A stretch of 64,000 nt of DNA. Source: Mycolicibacterium moriokaense. Its GTDB lineage: Bacteria; Actinomycetota; Actinomycetes; Mycobacteriales; Mycobacteriaceae. Both the position numbers and the translations under genes were made by a program. The first letter of the stretch is position 1, and the number at the start of each line of letters is the position of its first letter. This document shows positions 1 through 9,465 of the stretch, piece by piece. The notes below the pieces were generated by a model. It made no database searches, was not told the DNA's origin, and saw only the letters and a program-made list of their open reading frames with translations. The stretch covers positions 124,001 to 188,000 of the forward strand of contig NZ_QJJU01000001.1 in the NCBI RefSeq assembly GCF_003201655.1, in the 5' to 3' direction.

Positions 1-1
1 A

Positions 2-211
2 AGACGGCAAAGCGCCTTCTCACGAGCCGATCAACAGCGGCTCGGCCGCGCGAAACGTGCGCTCCGCATCGTGTCGGACCCCGCGGCGACACCGCAGGAA
101 CGTGAGCGTGCCTACGACGTCGCGTGCAGGGAACTCGACGGCCTGATCGTGCTGCCCGAGCGCACCCGCGTGGCGATCGAGCGTGGAATCGCAGGCGAGC
201 TCGACAGCTAG
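2..211 (+). CDS. C-terminal fragment of an unidentified protein
   Basis: An open frame runs from the left edge to a TAG at 209-211 and encodes about 69 residues; the start lies outside the window. The visible part is charged and helical-looking (RLGRAKRALRIVSD, then ERERAYDVACRELDGL) with no motif I recognise. Codon use is normal for the window, and the next gene starts about 50 bp downstream on the same strand. I cannot assign a function. Confidence 0.5.
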   Translation, partial: RRQSAFSRADQQRLGRAKRALRIVSDPAATPQERERAYDVACRELDGLIVLPERTRVAIERGIAGELDS

Positions 212-259
212 CTGTGGCCAGGGTCGGGGCGGTTGCATTCCCGCGCCTATGGTCGAGCA

Positions 260-976
260 GTGACGATTACCTACGACGACGAGCTGCGCGAGCAGATCCG
301 GGCACGGTTGGCTAGTCACGAACGCCGCGCCGTGACCGACCCGACGAAGCGGCACGCGGCCGTCGCATTGGTGTTGGTCGACTCCGACGTCGGCGACGAC
401 AGGGTGGACCCCGCGCCTGTGGACGATTGGATCGATGGGCGGCCGATGGAGTCGGGTCTCGAGGGCCGCATGGTTGACGTATCGGGAGGTGCCGCTTTCC
501 TTCTGTGCCGCAGGGCATCTCGCCTCTCGTCACATGCGGCGCAGTGGGCGCTGCCGGGTGGCCGAGTGGACCCTGGCGAAACCGCCGTCGATGCCGCGCT
601 TCGCGAGTTGGATGAAGAGGTCGGCATAACGCTGCCGGACTCGACGGTGCTTGGTCTGCTCGACGACTACCCGACACGGTCGGGGTACGTCATCACCCCG
701 GTCGTGATCTGGGGCGGCGGCCGCCTCGATCCGCGGCCCGCGCCCGACGAGGTGGTGGCGGTTTACCGAGTGGGTTTACATCAATTGCAACGTGACGATT
801 CGCCGCGCTTCATCACCATCCCGGAGAGCCCGCGTCCGGTCGTGCAGATCCCGTTAGGCAACGACCTGATCCACGCACCGACGGGTGCTGTGCTGCTGCA
901 ATTGCGGTGGCTGTGTCTGGAAGGCCGCCATGACCCTGTCAATGAACTCGAGCAACCGGTGTTTGCCTGGCAGTAG
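260..976 (+). CDS. Nudix hydrolase, CoA pyrophosphatase-like
   Basis: The 238-aa protein carries a complete Nudix box at about residues 101-123 (GRVDPGE, then RELDEEVGI), fitting GX5EX7REUXEEXGU; the Glu residues bind the catalytic metal. The preceding stretch, LLCRRASRLSSHAAQWALPGG, resembles CoA pyrophosphatases (NudL/NUDT7-8), which cut CoA and its esters to 3',5'-ADP and phosphopantetheine. That substrate is inferred from family resemblance. Residues 41-75 look like an insertion between the first strand and the Nudix core. The start is taken as GTG at 260; a TTG at 233 is in frame but adds an unconserved-looking leader. Probably cytosolic. Confidence 0.8.
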   Translation: MTITYDDELREQIRARLASHERRAVTDPTKRHAAVALVLVDSDVGDDRVDPAPVDDWIDGRPMESGLEGRMVDVSGGAAFLLCRRASRLSSHAAQWALPGGRVDPGETAVDAALRELDEEVGITLPDSTVLGLLDDYPTRSGYVITPVVIWGGGRLDPRPAPDEVVAVYRVGLHQLQRDDSPRFITIPESPRPVVQIPLGNDLIHAPTGAVLLQLRWLCLEGRHDPVNELEQPVFAWQ

Positions 977-1232
977 GCACTCCGTTCGCAGCGTCATGCG
1001 AGCGGTCCGCGGACGGCAGCTGAACTCGCGGCGGCCGGACGGTATCCGGAACGAATCCGGATTTCAAAGTCCGGAGTGTGAACCAAAACTCGTGCGGGTC
1101 ACGCAGCTAAAGATGCTGTCGCCCAAGGTATCTTGAGCTCGGACAAACCGGTCGTGTCGGTACCGCAGAGGCTGGAAGGGAGTCAGGACCCTGACGCGCG
1201 GAAGGTCTTCTCGCACAACGACACTAGCCCGC

Positions 1233-2609
1233 GTGCCGGGCGGTACCGGGCGGTGGAAGCCAATTGTTCTGTTGGCTTTGGCGGTGGGCCTGCAGAGCGC
1301 CGATGCAGGGACCGTGGGAGCGCTCGCCGTGCCGCTCAAACAGGCGTTGCACATCACCAACACCCAGGTCGGACTGTTGGTCACCGTATCGACAGGCGTC
1401 GGCGCACTCGCCACGCTGTTGGCGGGAGCATTCGCCGACCGCACTGTCCGTGTCCGCTTGCTGTGGATGGCACTGCTGGTGTGTTCGGCGGCAATGGCTT
1501 TGAGCGCCGCCAGCCCCAGTTACGGTTGGCTGCTGGCGTGCAGGGTCGCTCTCGGTGCCGGTGTGGCGGTGTCAGGGCCGGTGGTCGCCTCGCTGATGGG
1601 CGATTACTTCGCGCCCAGCGAGCGGGGACGAGTGTATGGGCTGGTGCTAGCGGGCGAGGGCGCGTGCACGGCGGTGGGACTGCTGGTCGCGGGGGAATTG
1701 GGCGCAGTGAGTTGGCGCCTTGGGTTCTGTTGGCTGGCCGTGGTCGGACTCATCCTCGCTATCGCCGTGGCAACGTTGCTTCGCGAACCTCGCCGCGGAG
1801 GCAGCAGCCGCCTCGGCGACACGGCGTCGGCGGCCACCACTACCGTCCTTCACGAGAACGCTCAGCATCGATCCGTGTGGCGCGACGTGAGCTACGTGCT
1901 CGCGATCCGCACCAACCTTGTTCTCGTGGTGGGGTCCTCGTTCGGTTACTTCTTCTTTACCGGGTTGAGCACTTTCGGCGTAGCGCTGCTGTGCGGCCGG
2001 TTTCAGATCGGCCAGGCCGTCGCCACCTTGCTCATATACATCCTCGGGATCGGCGCGCTGATCGGAGTGCTGAGCACGGGGCGCATCGCCGACTGGCTGA
2101 CGGCCCGCGGTCACATCAGTGCCCGGATGATGGTGGGCGGGGCGGCGTTTCTGGTGGCGGCCATCTTCATGCTTCCGACACTGCTCACGCACAGCCTGTG
2201 GCTGGCGTTGGTGTTCGCGTTCTTCGCCGGGATCGGGCTGGGTGGCGTGAACCCTCCACTCAACGCAGCGAGGCTGGACATCGTGCATTCCCGGCTATGG
2301 GGGACCGCTGAGGCGGTGCGTACCACGCTGGTGTCGATTTCGACGGGGTTGGCGCCGCTTGCGTTCGGCGTTGTGTCCACCCAACTGGGTGGGTCATCTG
2401 CGGCCACCGCGTTGAACCACACCTTCCTCATCATGCTGGTCTCGCTGGTCATTGCCGCGGCGCTCATCTTGTGCGTTGCCCGGCGAACGTATCCCCGCGA
2501 CATCGCGACGACGATGGCCGCGGAGTTGCTGACCACGAGCCCTGCCGAGCCGGATCGAACAGTGCAGACAACGGGCAAATCTCTGCTGGTCGCAGACGCT
2601 GTCGTGTGA
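1233..2609 (+). CDS. MFS transporter
   Basis: The 458-aa protein has about twelve hydrophobic segments in two halves joined by a hydrophilic loop near residues 200-225, the usual layout of the major facilitator superfamily. The loop between helices 2 and 3 carries AGAFADRTVRVRLL, close to the MFS signature G-x-x-x-D-R-x-G-R-R/K. The soluble tail (about 45 residues) is Thr/Ala-rich. The start is GTG at 1233, followed within 12 residues by helix 1. The substrate cannot be told from sequence. A lipoprotein gene follows after 39 bp on the same strand and may be co-transcribed. Confidence 0.8.
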   Translation: MPGGTGRWKPIVLLALAVGLQSADAGTVGALAVPLKQALHITNTQVGLLVTVSTGVGALATLLAGAFADRTVRVRLLWMALLVCSAAMALSAASPSYGWLLACRVALGAGVAVSGPVVASLMGDYFAPSERGRVYGLVLAGEGACTAVGLLVAGELGAVSWRLGFCWLAVVGLILAIAVATLLREPRRGGSSRLGDTASAATTTVLHENAQHRSVWRDVSYVLAIRTNLVLVVGSSFGYFFFTGLSTFGVALLCGRFQIGQAVATLLIYILGIGALIGVLSTGRIADWLTARGHISARMMVGGAAFLVAAIFMLPTLLTHSLWLALVFAFFAGIGLGGVNPPLNAARLDIVHSRLWGTAEAVRTTLVSISTGLAPLAFGVVSTQLGGSSAATALNHTFLIMLVSLVIAAALILCVARRTYPRDIATTMAAELLTTSPAEPDRTVQTTGKSLLVADAVV

Positions 2610-2648
2610 CGATGTGCAAGGTCCAGCCACCGGGCTGAGGAGGTCGGC

Positions 2649-3797
2649 TTGATTGCGAAATCGATGCTTGCGGTCGTGACGGTCGCCGCGACCGCGCTGG
2701 CTCTCACAACTGGGTGTGACTCCGAGCGAAACACGCCGGCCTCCACATCGACGGCCGCACCTCCGACGACGACCGTCGCCCAGCCGCCGCCGACCATCCG
2801 GGCATCGTGCGAGACAGCGGTACCGGCGTCATGGCGGGAGGTGATCGACACCAGCGAGCTCAACACCGGCGGCGTCTCGACGGTGCCGGGGATCGTCACT
2901 CGGGCCGGCGAAGTCACCGCCGCCCGCGACAACGGCGACACCCGCGACGTGTTGCTCATCGGAGCCGACAGGTCGATCACCGAGTTGTACGCGGTGCCCG
3001 ACCCCAACCTCAACGACGCTCAGGTCGTGGCGATGGATGACCGCTGGATCGTCATCGGCGTGATCCGCATTCCGCGCAACTCCAACGGGGTATTGCCCGG
3101 CCTGACGCGCGTCGATGTGATCGACCGGCAGGGCGGCGCGGTACGGACGATCACGCAGGAGTCCGAGGAGGACTACGGGGCCGGACGCAACGCCATCGAC
3201 TCTGTCGCCATGTTCGACGGCAAGGTGTACTGGATCACCCGAGCCGCCTATAGCGATGAGACCGGCAAGGTCAGTTCCTATGACCTCGGCACTGGCGCCG
3301 TCGCCGACGTGGCGTTGGGTCCCGGGTATGACGTGCGGACCACCGCGGCGGGCCTGATCTGGGACGTCGAGGGAAGGCGCGCCGAGTTGAAGATCCCCGG
3401 CTCGATACCGGCGCCCGTCGCGGAGGCACTCGGCATGAACCGGGACCGGCTGACCCTCGCCACAGACGGCACCGCCTACGCCTGGCTGACCGGGGTCGAT
3501 CAGGGTGGCACCGGAGTGGCATGGTGGTCGCCGCAGACCGGGCTGGTGCGTGTCACCGGCGAGGTCGTATCGGTCAAGAATTCGCTGCCGCCGGTGTACG
3601 TCGCCGGGCCGTACGTCGTGATCGGAAAGGGCCGCCAAGAGTCGGACACCGGGGAGACGGTCGTTGACACTCGCTCGGGCGCCGTCACGTACCTGCGCGA
3701 CTACATCACGGGTGCGGACGGCGGGACCATCGCCCTACACCTGAGACAAAGTCCCGGTGTCGTCCGCTCCGACGCGCTGCAACCGCTCGCCTGCTGA
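2649..3797 (+). CDS. Predicted lipoprotein, possible beta-propeller
   Basis: This 382-aa protein starts with TTG at 2649 behind a good ribosome site (GAGGAGG at about 2638-2644). The N-terminus is a lipoprotein-type signal (basic start, hydrophobic core, then LTTGC with Cys at residue 23), although the -3 position is Thr rather than the usual Leu. A Thr/Pro-rich linker follows. The rest has repeated short segments of the type DDRWIVIG, FDGKVYWITR, GTAYAWLTG and GPYVVIGKG, suggesting blades of a beta-propeller; this is inference. It probably sits on the outer face of the membrane. Function unknown. Confidence 0.65.
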   Translation: MIAKSMLAVVTVAATALALTTGCDSERNTPASTSTAAPPTTTVAQPPPTIRASCETAVPASWREVIDTSELNTGGVSTVPGIVTRAGEVTAARDNGDTRDVLLIGADRSITELYAVPDPNLNDAQVVAMDDRWIVIGVIRIPRNSNGVLPGLTRVDVIDRQGGAVRTITQESEEDYGAGRNAIDSVAMFDGKVYWITRAAYSDETGKVSSYDLGTGAVADVALGPGYDVRTTAAGLIWDVEGRRAELKIPGSIPAPVAEALGMNRDRLTLATDGTAYAWLTGVDQGGTGVAWWSPQTGLVRVTGEVVSVKNSLPPVYVAGPYVVIGKGRQESDTGETVVDTRSGAVTYLRDYITGADGGTIALHLRQSPGVVRSDALQPLAC

Positions 3798-3831
3798 CAG
3801 CAGCCTTCTGTGTGACGAGACTTACTTTGTG

Positions 3832-3854
3832 CGTACCCTAATAGTTAGGGTACG
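3832..3854. promoter_or_regulatory. Perfect 10-bp inverted repeat over a putative promoter
   Basis: CGTACCCTAA and TTAGGGTACG form a perfect 10-bp dyad around TAG. The right arm contains a TANNNT-type -10 hexamer (TAGGGT, 3846-3851), with a weak -35-like TTACTT about 18 bp upstream. The GTG at 3863 lies 11 bases past the -10, so the transcript may be leaderless. A dyad covering the -10 is typical of a repressor operator (TetR or GntR-like), but no regulator gene is adjacent, so its binder is unknown. Confidence 0.6.
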
Positions 3855-3862
3855 ATCAAATC

Positions 3863-4324
3863 GTGCCCACACCGACCGTGGTTGGCGCCGACCCGCTGGA
3901 GTCCACAATGGAAACCACGAAACCCACCCCGTTGCAGTACGTCGCGTACGCGTACGGACGACGCCTGCCCGACTCGATGCATCGCTGGGTTGCCAACGAT
4001 CTGGCAGGCGAAGGCGCGGTCCGCCGCCACATGATCCGGATGGCGATCCCGCCGATCCTGGTTCTCGGTCCGCTTTGGCTTCTGCCGGCCTCGTTGTACG
4101 TACACCTCGAGATGACGGCACCGATCTACATCTGGGCGTTGCTGATGTCGCTTGCGTTGAACAAGATTTGGCGCCGATACCGGTTGGCGCAGCACGACCT
4201 CGACCCGAACCTGGTCGACGTGATCAAGCTCAAGCGAGACGCACGCATCCACGAGGACTACGTCCGGCGCTACGGCCCGCGCCCACCAGAGGCAAAGTGG
4301 CAAGCGAATAGCAGCCCGTTCTGA
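3863..4324 (+). CDS. Small mycobacterial membrane protein (DUF5313-like)
   Basis: The 153-aa product begins with a soluble segment containing TPLQYVAYAYGRRLPDSM and WVANDLAGEGAVRRHMIR, then two adjacent hydrophobic segments at about residues 62-95, and a basic C-terminal tail (DARIHEDYVRRYGPRPPEAK). This matches my recollection of a conserved mycobacterial family of unknown function (DUF5313); the family number is from memory. The start is GTG at 3863 just past the palindromic promoter; ATG at 3908 is an alternative without an obvious ribosome site. The stop abuts the stop of the convergent VTT gene. Confidence 0.7.
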   Translation: MPTPTVVGADPLESTMETTKPTPLQYVAYAYGRRLPDSMHRWVANDLAGEGAVRRHMIRMAIPPILVLGPLWLLPASLYVHLEMTAPIYIWALLMSLALNKIWRRYRLAQHDLDPNLVDVIKLKRDARIHEDYVRRYGPRPPEAKWQANSSPF

Positions 4325-5029
4325 TCATTGGGGGCCTTCTCGCTGGCTGCCGTGACCACGCCATTGTCGGTACCCGTGCCGCGCGGCGAAGGCGCCAATG
4401 ATGGCGGTTGCGCACCAGACCGGGATTGCGGTGTATGCCAACGGTGCCGACCGATCTCCGATCGACGCGCCAAGCGCGGTGTACACGAATGCGCGCGGCG
4501 CAGATCCGATGAACGCTCCAACGGCCATCTGCCACAGCGGAACTCCGAACGCACCGAACGCATAGGACGCCAGCGCGTCGGAGATGCCCGGGACGCAACG
4601 CTGCCCGACGACCGCCCACAACCCTCCGCGGTCGATCAGTGCGTCGATGCGTTCGGCGCGCTGCGTGCCGAGTAGCGCGCGTGCGCTGTCTCGACCTGCC
4701 CGCCTGCCCGCGAGGCTGGCGATTGTCGCGGTGCCAACCGTCGCGCCCAGTGTCACGAACGTGCCGAGCACGGGGCCGAACAGCACGCCGCTTCCCGCGG
4801 CCAGGATCGGGCCCGGTACGAATACGGCGCCGAGCACCGCTGACACCACGACGAAGGTCAATGGCGCAAGAGGACCGGTCGCCGCCACCGTCCGCCGGAC
4901 ATCCTCGACGTCGATGATGCGCGTCACGGCGACCAGATAGAACAGCCCGGCCAGGAACGCGACGAATACGGCGAGCCGCACGATGTGGCGCCGGCGGGCC
5001 GTCGCGGGGGAATCGTCGCTGTTGGTCAT
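4325..5029 (-). CDS. VTT/TVP38 (DedA-like) membrane protein
   Basis: The 234-aa protein has five or six membrane segments and the VTT-domain signature: a re-entrant region GAVFVPGPILAAGSGVLFG, then GTATIASLAGRRAGRD, and near the C-terminal half QRCVPGISDALASYAFGAFG. Family members are integral membrane proteins linked to lipid scrambling or membrane homeostasis; the bacterial substrate is generally unknown. The start is taken as ATG at 5029 (MTNSDDSP); an in-frame start at 5053 would add eight residues. It converges stop-to-stop with the upstream small membrane protein. Confidence 0.75.
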   Translation of the reverse strand: MTNSDDSPATARRRHIVRLAVFVAFLAGLFYLVAVTRIIDVEDVRRTVAATGPLAPLTFVVVSAVLGAVFVPGPILAAGSGVLFGPVLGTFVTLGATVGTATIASLAGRRAGRDSARALLGTQRAERIDALIDRGGLWAVVGQRCVPGISDALASYAFGAFGVPLWQMAVGAFIGSAPRAFVYTALGASIGDRSAPLAYTAIPVWCATAIIGAFAARHGYRQWRGHGSQREGPQ

Positions 5030-5139
5030 TACGAACACAATCCTGCCGCCCACGAGAAATCTTTTGGCGTCGGGATGAGTTCCAGGCCGCCTATCCGTTC
5101 TGGGCGTCAGGAACCAGTCACCACCAAGAAAGGCTCATC

Positions 5140-5895
5140 ATGAGAATCGTCGTCATCGGAGGCACGGGCCTCATCGGCTCACACTTGGTCCGCACCTTGA
5201 CCGAGCACGGTCACGACGCCGTCGCCGCGGCACCGTCGACCGGTGTGAACACACTCACGGGCGAGGGACTGCACGACGTCCTCGCGGGCGCGCAGGTGGT
5301 CGTCGACGTGTCGAACTCGCCCACGCTCGACGACGCGGCGGTCGAGTTCTTCCGCACGGCGACCGCGAACCTGCTTGCGGCCGAGAAAGAGGCCGGGGTT
5401 GGTCACCATGTCGCGCTGTCGGTGGTGGGCACCGAGCAATTGGCCCTGCAGAGCGGCTACTTCGATGCGAAGCTCCTGCAGGAGAAGCTCATCGGCGACG
5501 GTCCCATTCCCTACTCCATCGTGCACGCGACGCAGTTCTTCGAGTTCGTCCAGACCCTCGCCGACTCCGCGACCGTCGACGGCACGGTGCGTATGCCACC
5601 CGCCTATTTCCAGCCCATGGCCGCTGCCGACGTCGCGGAAGGCCTCGCCATCGCCGCGGTCGGTGACCCGGTGAACGGAATCACCGAAATCGGTGGCCCA
5701 GAAGCATTTCGGCTCCCTGATCTCATCCGGACCGCACTGACCGCCCGCGGAGACACCCGTGAGGTCGTCGCCGATCCCGCCGCGCAGTACTGGGGCATCG
5801 ACATCGAGGAACGCACCCTCTGCCCCGGCGACGGCGCGACTCTCTTCGAGACTCGGTTCGAGGACTGGATTCTCGAAGCGGCAGCCAAGGCTTAG
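5140..5895 (+). CDS. NmrA-like NAD(P)-binding protein
   Basis: The 251-aa protein opens with a Rossmann nucleotide-binding loop (MRIVVIGGTGLIGSHLV, GxxGxxG at residues 7-13) and has the compact organisation of NmrA/atypical short-chain dehydrogenases, with ALSVVGTE and YFDAKLLQE in place of the classical YxxxK catalytic pair. It probably binds NAD(P)H, as an oxidoreductase or redox sensor. An AAGAAAGG ribosome site precedes the ATG. The nitroreductase gene follows 25 bp downstream, so the two are likely one transcript, perhaps for handling electrophiles; that role is inferred. Confidence 0.75.
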   Translation: MRIVVIGGTGLIGSHLVRTLTEHGHDAVAAAPSTGVNTLTGEGLHDVLAGAQVVVDVSNSPTLDDAAVEFFRTATANLLAAEKEAGVGHHVALSVVGTEQLALQSGYFDAKLLQEKLIGDGPIPYSIVHATQFFEFVQTLADSATVDGTVRMPPAYFQPMAAADVAEGLAIAAVGDPVNGITEIGGPEAFRLPDLIRTALTARGDTREVVADPAAQYWGIDIEERTLCPGDGATLFETRFEDWILEAAAKA

Positions 5896-5920
5896 GGGCC
5901 TCTAGCCGAGAAAGGCGATT

Positions 5921-6586
5921 GTGGACGTATACGAAGCGGTCACGAGCCGACGCGCGGTGCGCGGATTCACCGACGAGGAGGTCTCAAGGGAGGTTCTGGA
6001 GCGCGTGCTGTCCGCCGCTGCCTGGGCGCCGTCCGGATCCAACGTCCAACCGTGGCATATCTACGTGGTGACCGGCGCTCCGCTGGCGCAGCTGAAGAAG
6101 CTCGCCACCGAACGTGTCGCCGCGGGCGACGGCTGGGACGAGCGGGAGTACGTGATGTACCCGACCGAAATGAAGTCCCCGTACGGCGAGCGCCGAGTCG
6201 CGTTCGGCAAGGAGCGGTACAGCGCGCTCAGCATTGCGCGCGAGGACTGGGAGGCGCGCATGCGGGCCGCCATCGCGAACTGGGATTGCTTCGGTGCGCC
6301 CGCCGCCCTGTTCTGTTACATCGACCGCGACCTCGGCCTGCCGCAATGGTCCGACCTCGGCATGTATCTACAAACCGTCATGTTGCTGCTCCGTGCCGAA
6401 GGCCTGCACAGTTGCCCGCAGATGGCATGGTCGCAGGTGCGCAAGACCGTCGCGGAGATCGTGTCACCCCCTGACGAACTCATGCTGTTCTGCGGCATGT
6501 CGATCGGGTACGAGGATCCGATGGTGGACTACATCCGCACCGGCCGGGCTGCGCTCGAAGAAACGGTGACGTTTGTTGACGGTTAA
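5921..6586 (+). CDS. Nitroreductase family protein
   Basis: The 221-aa protein shows the FMN-binding nitroreductase pattern: SRRAVRGFTDE near residue 9 (phosphate-binding Arg residues), AAAWAPSGSNVQPWHIYVV at about residues 31-50, and a C-terminal half with LGMYLQTVMLLLRAEGL and the terminal GRAALEE segment. Such enzymes are usually dimeric and reduce quinones or nitro compounds with NAD(P)H. The start is GTG at 5921, behind GAGAAAGG. It follows the NmrA-like gene closely and is probably co-transcribed with it. Confidence 0.85.
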   Translation: MDVYEAVTSRRAVRGFTDEEVSREVLERVLSAAAWAPSGSNVQPWHIYVVTGAPLAQLKKLATERVAAGDGWDEREYVMYPTEMKSPYGERRVAFGKERYSALSIAREDWEARMRAAIANWDCFGAPAALFCYIDRDLGLPQWSDLGMYLQTVMLLLRAEGLHSCPQMAWSQVRKTVAEIVSPPDELMLFCGMSIGYEDPMVDYIRTGRAALEETVTFVDG

Positions 6587-6681
6587 CGCTTAGCGACTGT
6601 CATGGTCAAGATCGGCCTCCACGCGCTCCGTTTGCAGCGAAGCGGTATGGTTCTGTCTGCAAAACAGACGCGGTGGAGCCT

Positions 6682-9465
6682 ATGTCGAGCCAGGGTCGGG
6701 GGCATCGTCTGCGCGGTCGGGCGACCGAATGCGAGACGCTTCGGGGTCTGATAGCGACCGCGAAATCCGGCAGCCAGGTGCTGGTGCTGCGCGGCGAAGC
6801 GGGCGTCGGCAAGACCGCGCTGCTCGGGTACACCGCAGAACTGGCGTCGGGATTCCGCTGCGTCCAGGTGGCCGGTGTGGAGTCCGACATGGAGTTGGCG
6901 TTCGCCGGGCTGCAACAGCTGTGCGCTCCGCTGATGGACCACCTCGATGAATTGCCTGAACCCCAGCGCGAGGCGATGGCCGTAGCCTTCGGCCGCGGTG
7001 TCGGACCGACGCCCGACCGTTTCCTCGTCGGGTTGGCAGTGCTGAGCCTGATGGCCGTCGCCGCCGACGACCAGCCCTTGCTCTGCATCATCGATGACGC
7101 ACAGTGGCTCGACCAGGTGTCTGTACAGACGCTCGCCTTCGTCGCACGGCGTCTCTTGGCCGAGCCGGTCGCGCTGGTCTTTGCGGTACGCGACGGCGGC
7201 GCGGAGGCGCTGGCCGGGCTTCCGGAACTGGTCATTGGTGGTTTGTCGGACGCCGACGCTCGAGAGCTGCTGGACTCAGTGATGTTGGGGGGCATCGACC
7301 CTCGGGTGCGCGACCGGATCGTACAAGAGACGCGTGGCGTTCCATTGGCGCTCGTCGAGGTGCCTCGAAACGTCACCGCGACCGAGCTTGCAGGCGGATT
7401 CTGGGTTGCCGGTACGCGCTCATCGGCGGGAGCGATCGAGGACGGCTTCGTGCGCCGGATTCAGGGACTCCCGACTGATACGCAACGGTTGCTGCTCGTC
7501 GCTTCGGCCGAACCCGTTGGCGATGCCGCGTTATTCCTGCGCGCAGCAGCGCAACTGGGCATATCGATTGACGCACTGGCGCCAGCGGAAGCCGCGGGCG
7601 TGATCGAGTTCGGTCCGCGCATGCGTTTTCACCATCCGTTGATGCGCTCGGCCGCCTACCGCGTGGCCGATCTGACCGAGCGCAGGGCCATCCACCGCGC
7701 GCTGGCCGACGCGACTGATCCGCAGTCGGATCCTGATCGCCGGGCATGGCATGCCGCCAATGCCGCGGCGGGACCCGACGATGAAGTGGCAGCGGAACTA
7801 GAAGCATCGGCTGGCCGGGCCCAGAGCAGAGGCGGAATCGCCGCAGCGGCAGCATTTTTGGAGCGTGCCGCCGCATTGACCTCGAATCCGGCTGAACGCG
7901 GTGCTAGAGCGCTCGCGGCCGCACAAGCCAAACGGGATGCGGCGGCACCGGAGGCGGCATACGAGCTCCTCGCGATCGCCGAACTAGCACCGTTGTCCGA
8001 TCTCCAATGGGCGAAGGCGGCTCTTCTGCGGGCCCAGATGGAATTCGCCCGCAGCCGCCGAGCTGAAACCGGCGCGCCGAGACTCGCCGAGCCCGCAGCG
8101 CAACTCCTCGATGCGGCGAGGCGGCTCGAGACACTCGACGACGATCTCGCACGGGAAACGTATCTAGAGGCGTTCGCTGCTGCGATGTACGCCGGGCGCC
8201 TCGGGGCGCCAGGGGCACGCGAGAATGTCGCGGAGGCAGCACTGGCTGCGATCAGCCGCGTGACGGTGCTACGGCCGATCGACCTGCTTTTGAAGGGAAT
8301 GGCCGAACGGGTCGGCGGTAACGCATCCGCAGGCCTTGATGCACTGCGTACCGCGTTGGAGCTTATGTGCGCACCGGCGCAACGGGACGACGGACAATGT
8401 CTGCGTTGGCTGTCGCTGGCGTTCCCGATACCCGAATGCGCCGCGGCCGAAGTATGGGACGACGAACTGTGGCATCGCATGGCCGCCGAGATGGTCCGGC
8501 GCGCACGCGACGCCGGTGCACTCGCCGTATTGCCTACGGCGCTCGTCGCCAACGCAGGATTCCGCGTTGTGTCTGGTGAGCTCGCCTCGGCTGCAACACT
8601 TATCGAAGAGGCAAACGCGATTGTTGCCGCGACGGGCGACCGGCCACTGCGGTATCACGCCATGACCATGGCCGCCTGGCGGGGTGATCCGGCACTGGCG
8701 GTCGAGATGATCGAAAAGGTGGCTGCGGACGGAACCGCCAGGGGCGAAGGACGTGCCCTCGGTGCGAGCGGATTCTTCCGCGCCGTCCTGTACAACGCGC
8801 TGGGTCGATACGAGGAGGCACTTGCCGCGGCCCGACAGGCGTGTGAAGACGTGGATCTCGGCCCCTACAACTGGTCGCTGACGGAACTTATCGAAGCCGC
8901 GGCGTACACCAATCAACGGGAGGCGGCCGAGCCGGCATTGCGACGCCTCCGCGAGAGCGCGACCGCCAGCGGCACGGACTGGGGATTGGGTGCTTTGGCC
9001 AGTGCGCAGGCCCTGCTCGCCGACAACGAACAAGCCGACGCTCTCTTCACCGAAGCGATCGAACGGTTGGAGCGCACACGCGTTGTCGTAGACCTCGCCC
9101 GTGCCCACCTCAGGTACGGCGAATGGCTGCGCCGCGTGCATCGGCGCCACGACGCGCGCGAGCACCTCAGCGCCGCCTACGAGATGTTCACCACAATGGG
9201 TGCCCAGGCGTTCGCAGAGCGCGCTCGTCGAGAGCTGATTGCGACGGGGGAAAAGGTGCGCAAACAGCCGGTCAGTTCGGGTGACGACCTGACGGCCCAA
9301 GAGGCGCAGATCGCCCGCCTGGCCGGCGACGGCCTGACGAATCAGGAGATCGGCGCGCAGCTGTTCATCAGCACGCACACCGTCGAATGGCATCTACGGA
9401 AGGTCTTCGTCAAGCTCGGCATCACCTCGCGCAGGCAGCTACGGACCATTTCCTGGGCGAGTTAG
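6682..9465 (+). CDS. LAL-type LuxR family regulator with AAA ATPase domain
   Basis: This 927-aa regulator has a P-loop at residues 38-45 (GEAGVGKT), a Walker B-like strand (LLCIIDDAQWLD) about 90 residues later, a long alpha-helical middle rich in Ala and Glu that resembles TPR repeats, and a C-terminal LuxR helix-turn-helix (LTAQEAQIARLAGDGLTNQE through GITSRRQL). This is the LAL (MalT-like) layout, in which nucleotide binding and a ligand control DNA binding. The start is ATG at 6682; GTG at 6673 is possible. The ligand is unknown. A SigH-like sigma factor gene follows 167 bp downstream. Confidence 0.9.
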   Translation: MSSQGRGHRLRGRATECETLRGLIATAKSGSQVLVLRGEAGVGKTALLGYTAELASGFRCVQVAGVESDMELAFAGLQQLCAPLMDHLDELPEPQREAMAVAFGRGVGPTPDRFLVGLAVLSLMAVAADDQPLLCIIDDAQWLDQVSVQTLAFVARRLLAEPVALVFAVRDGGAEALAGLPELVIGGLSDADARELLDSVMLGGIDPRVRDRIVQETRGVPLALVEVPRNVTATELAGGFWVAGTRSSAGAIEDGFVRRIQGLPTDTQRLLLVASAEPVGDAALFLRAAAQLGISIDALAPAEAAGVIEFGPRMRFHHPLMRSAAYRVADLTERRAIHRALADATDPQSDPDRRAWHAANAAAGPDDEVAAELEASAGRAQSRGGIAAAAAFLERAAALTSNPAERGARALAAAQAKRDAAAPEAAYELLAIAELAPLSDLQWAKAALLRAQMEFARSRRAETGAPRLAEPAAQLLDAARRLETLDDDLARETYLEAFAAAMYAGRLGAPGARENVAEAALAAISRVTVLRPIDLLLKGMAERVGGNASAGLDALRTALELMCAPAQRDDGQCLRWLSLAFPIPECAAAEVWDDELWHRMAAEMVRRARDAGALAVLPTALVANAGFRVVSGELASAATLIEEANAIVAATGDRPLRYHAMTMAAWRGDPALAVEMIEKVAADGTARGEGRALGASGFFRAVLYNALGRYEEALAAARQACEDVDLGPYNWSLTELIEAAAYTNQREAAEPALRRLRESATASGTDWGLGALASAQALLADNEQADALFTEAIERLERTRVVVDLARAHLRYGEWLRRVHRRHDAREHLSAAYEMFTTMGAQAFAERARRELIATGEKVRKQPVSSGDDLTAQEAQIARLAGDGLTNQEIGAQLFISTHTVEWHLRKVFVKLGITSRRQLRTISWAS

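Noticed and set aside
1133..2311. A 392-codon plus-strand frame overlapping the MFS gene
   Set aside because: Arg/Gly-rich and hydrophilic; the overlapping frame encodes a clean twelve-helix transporter.
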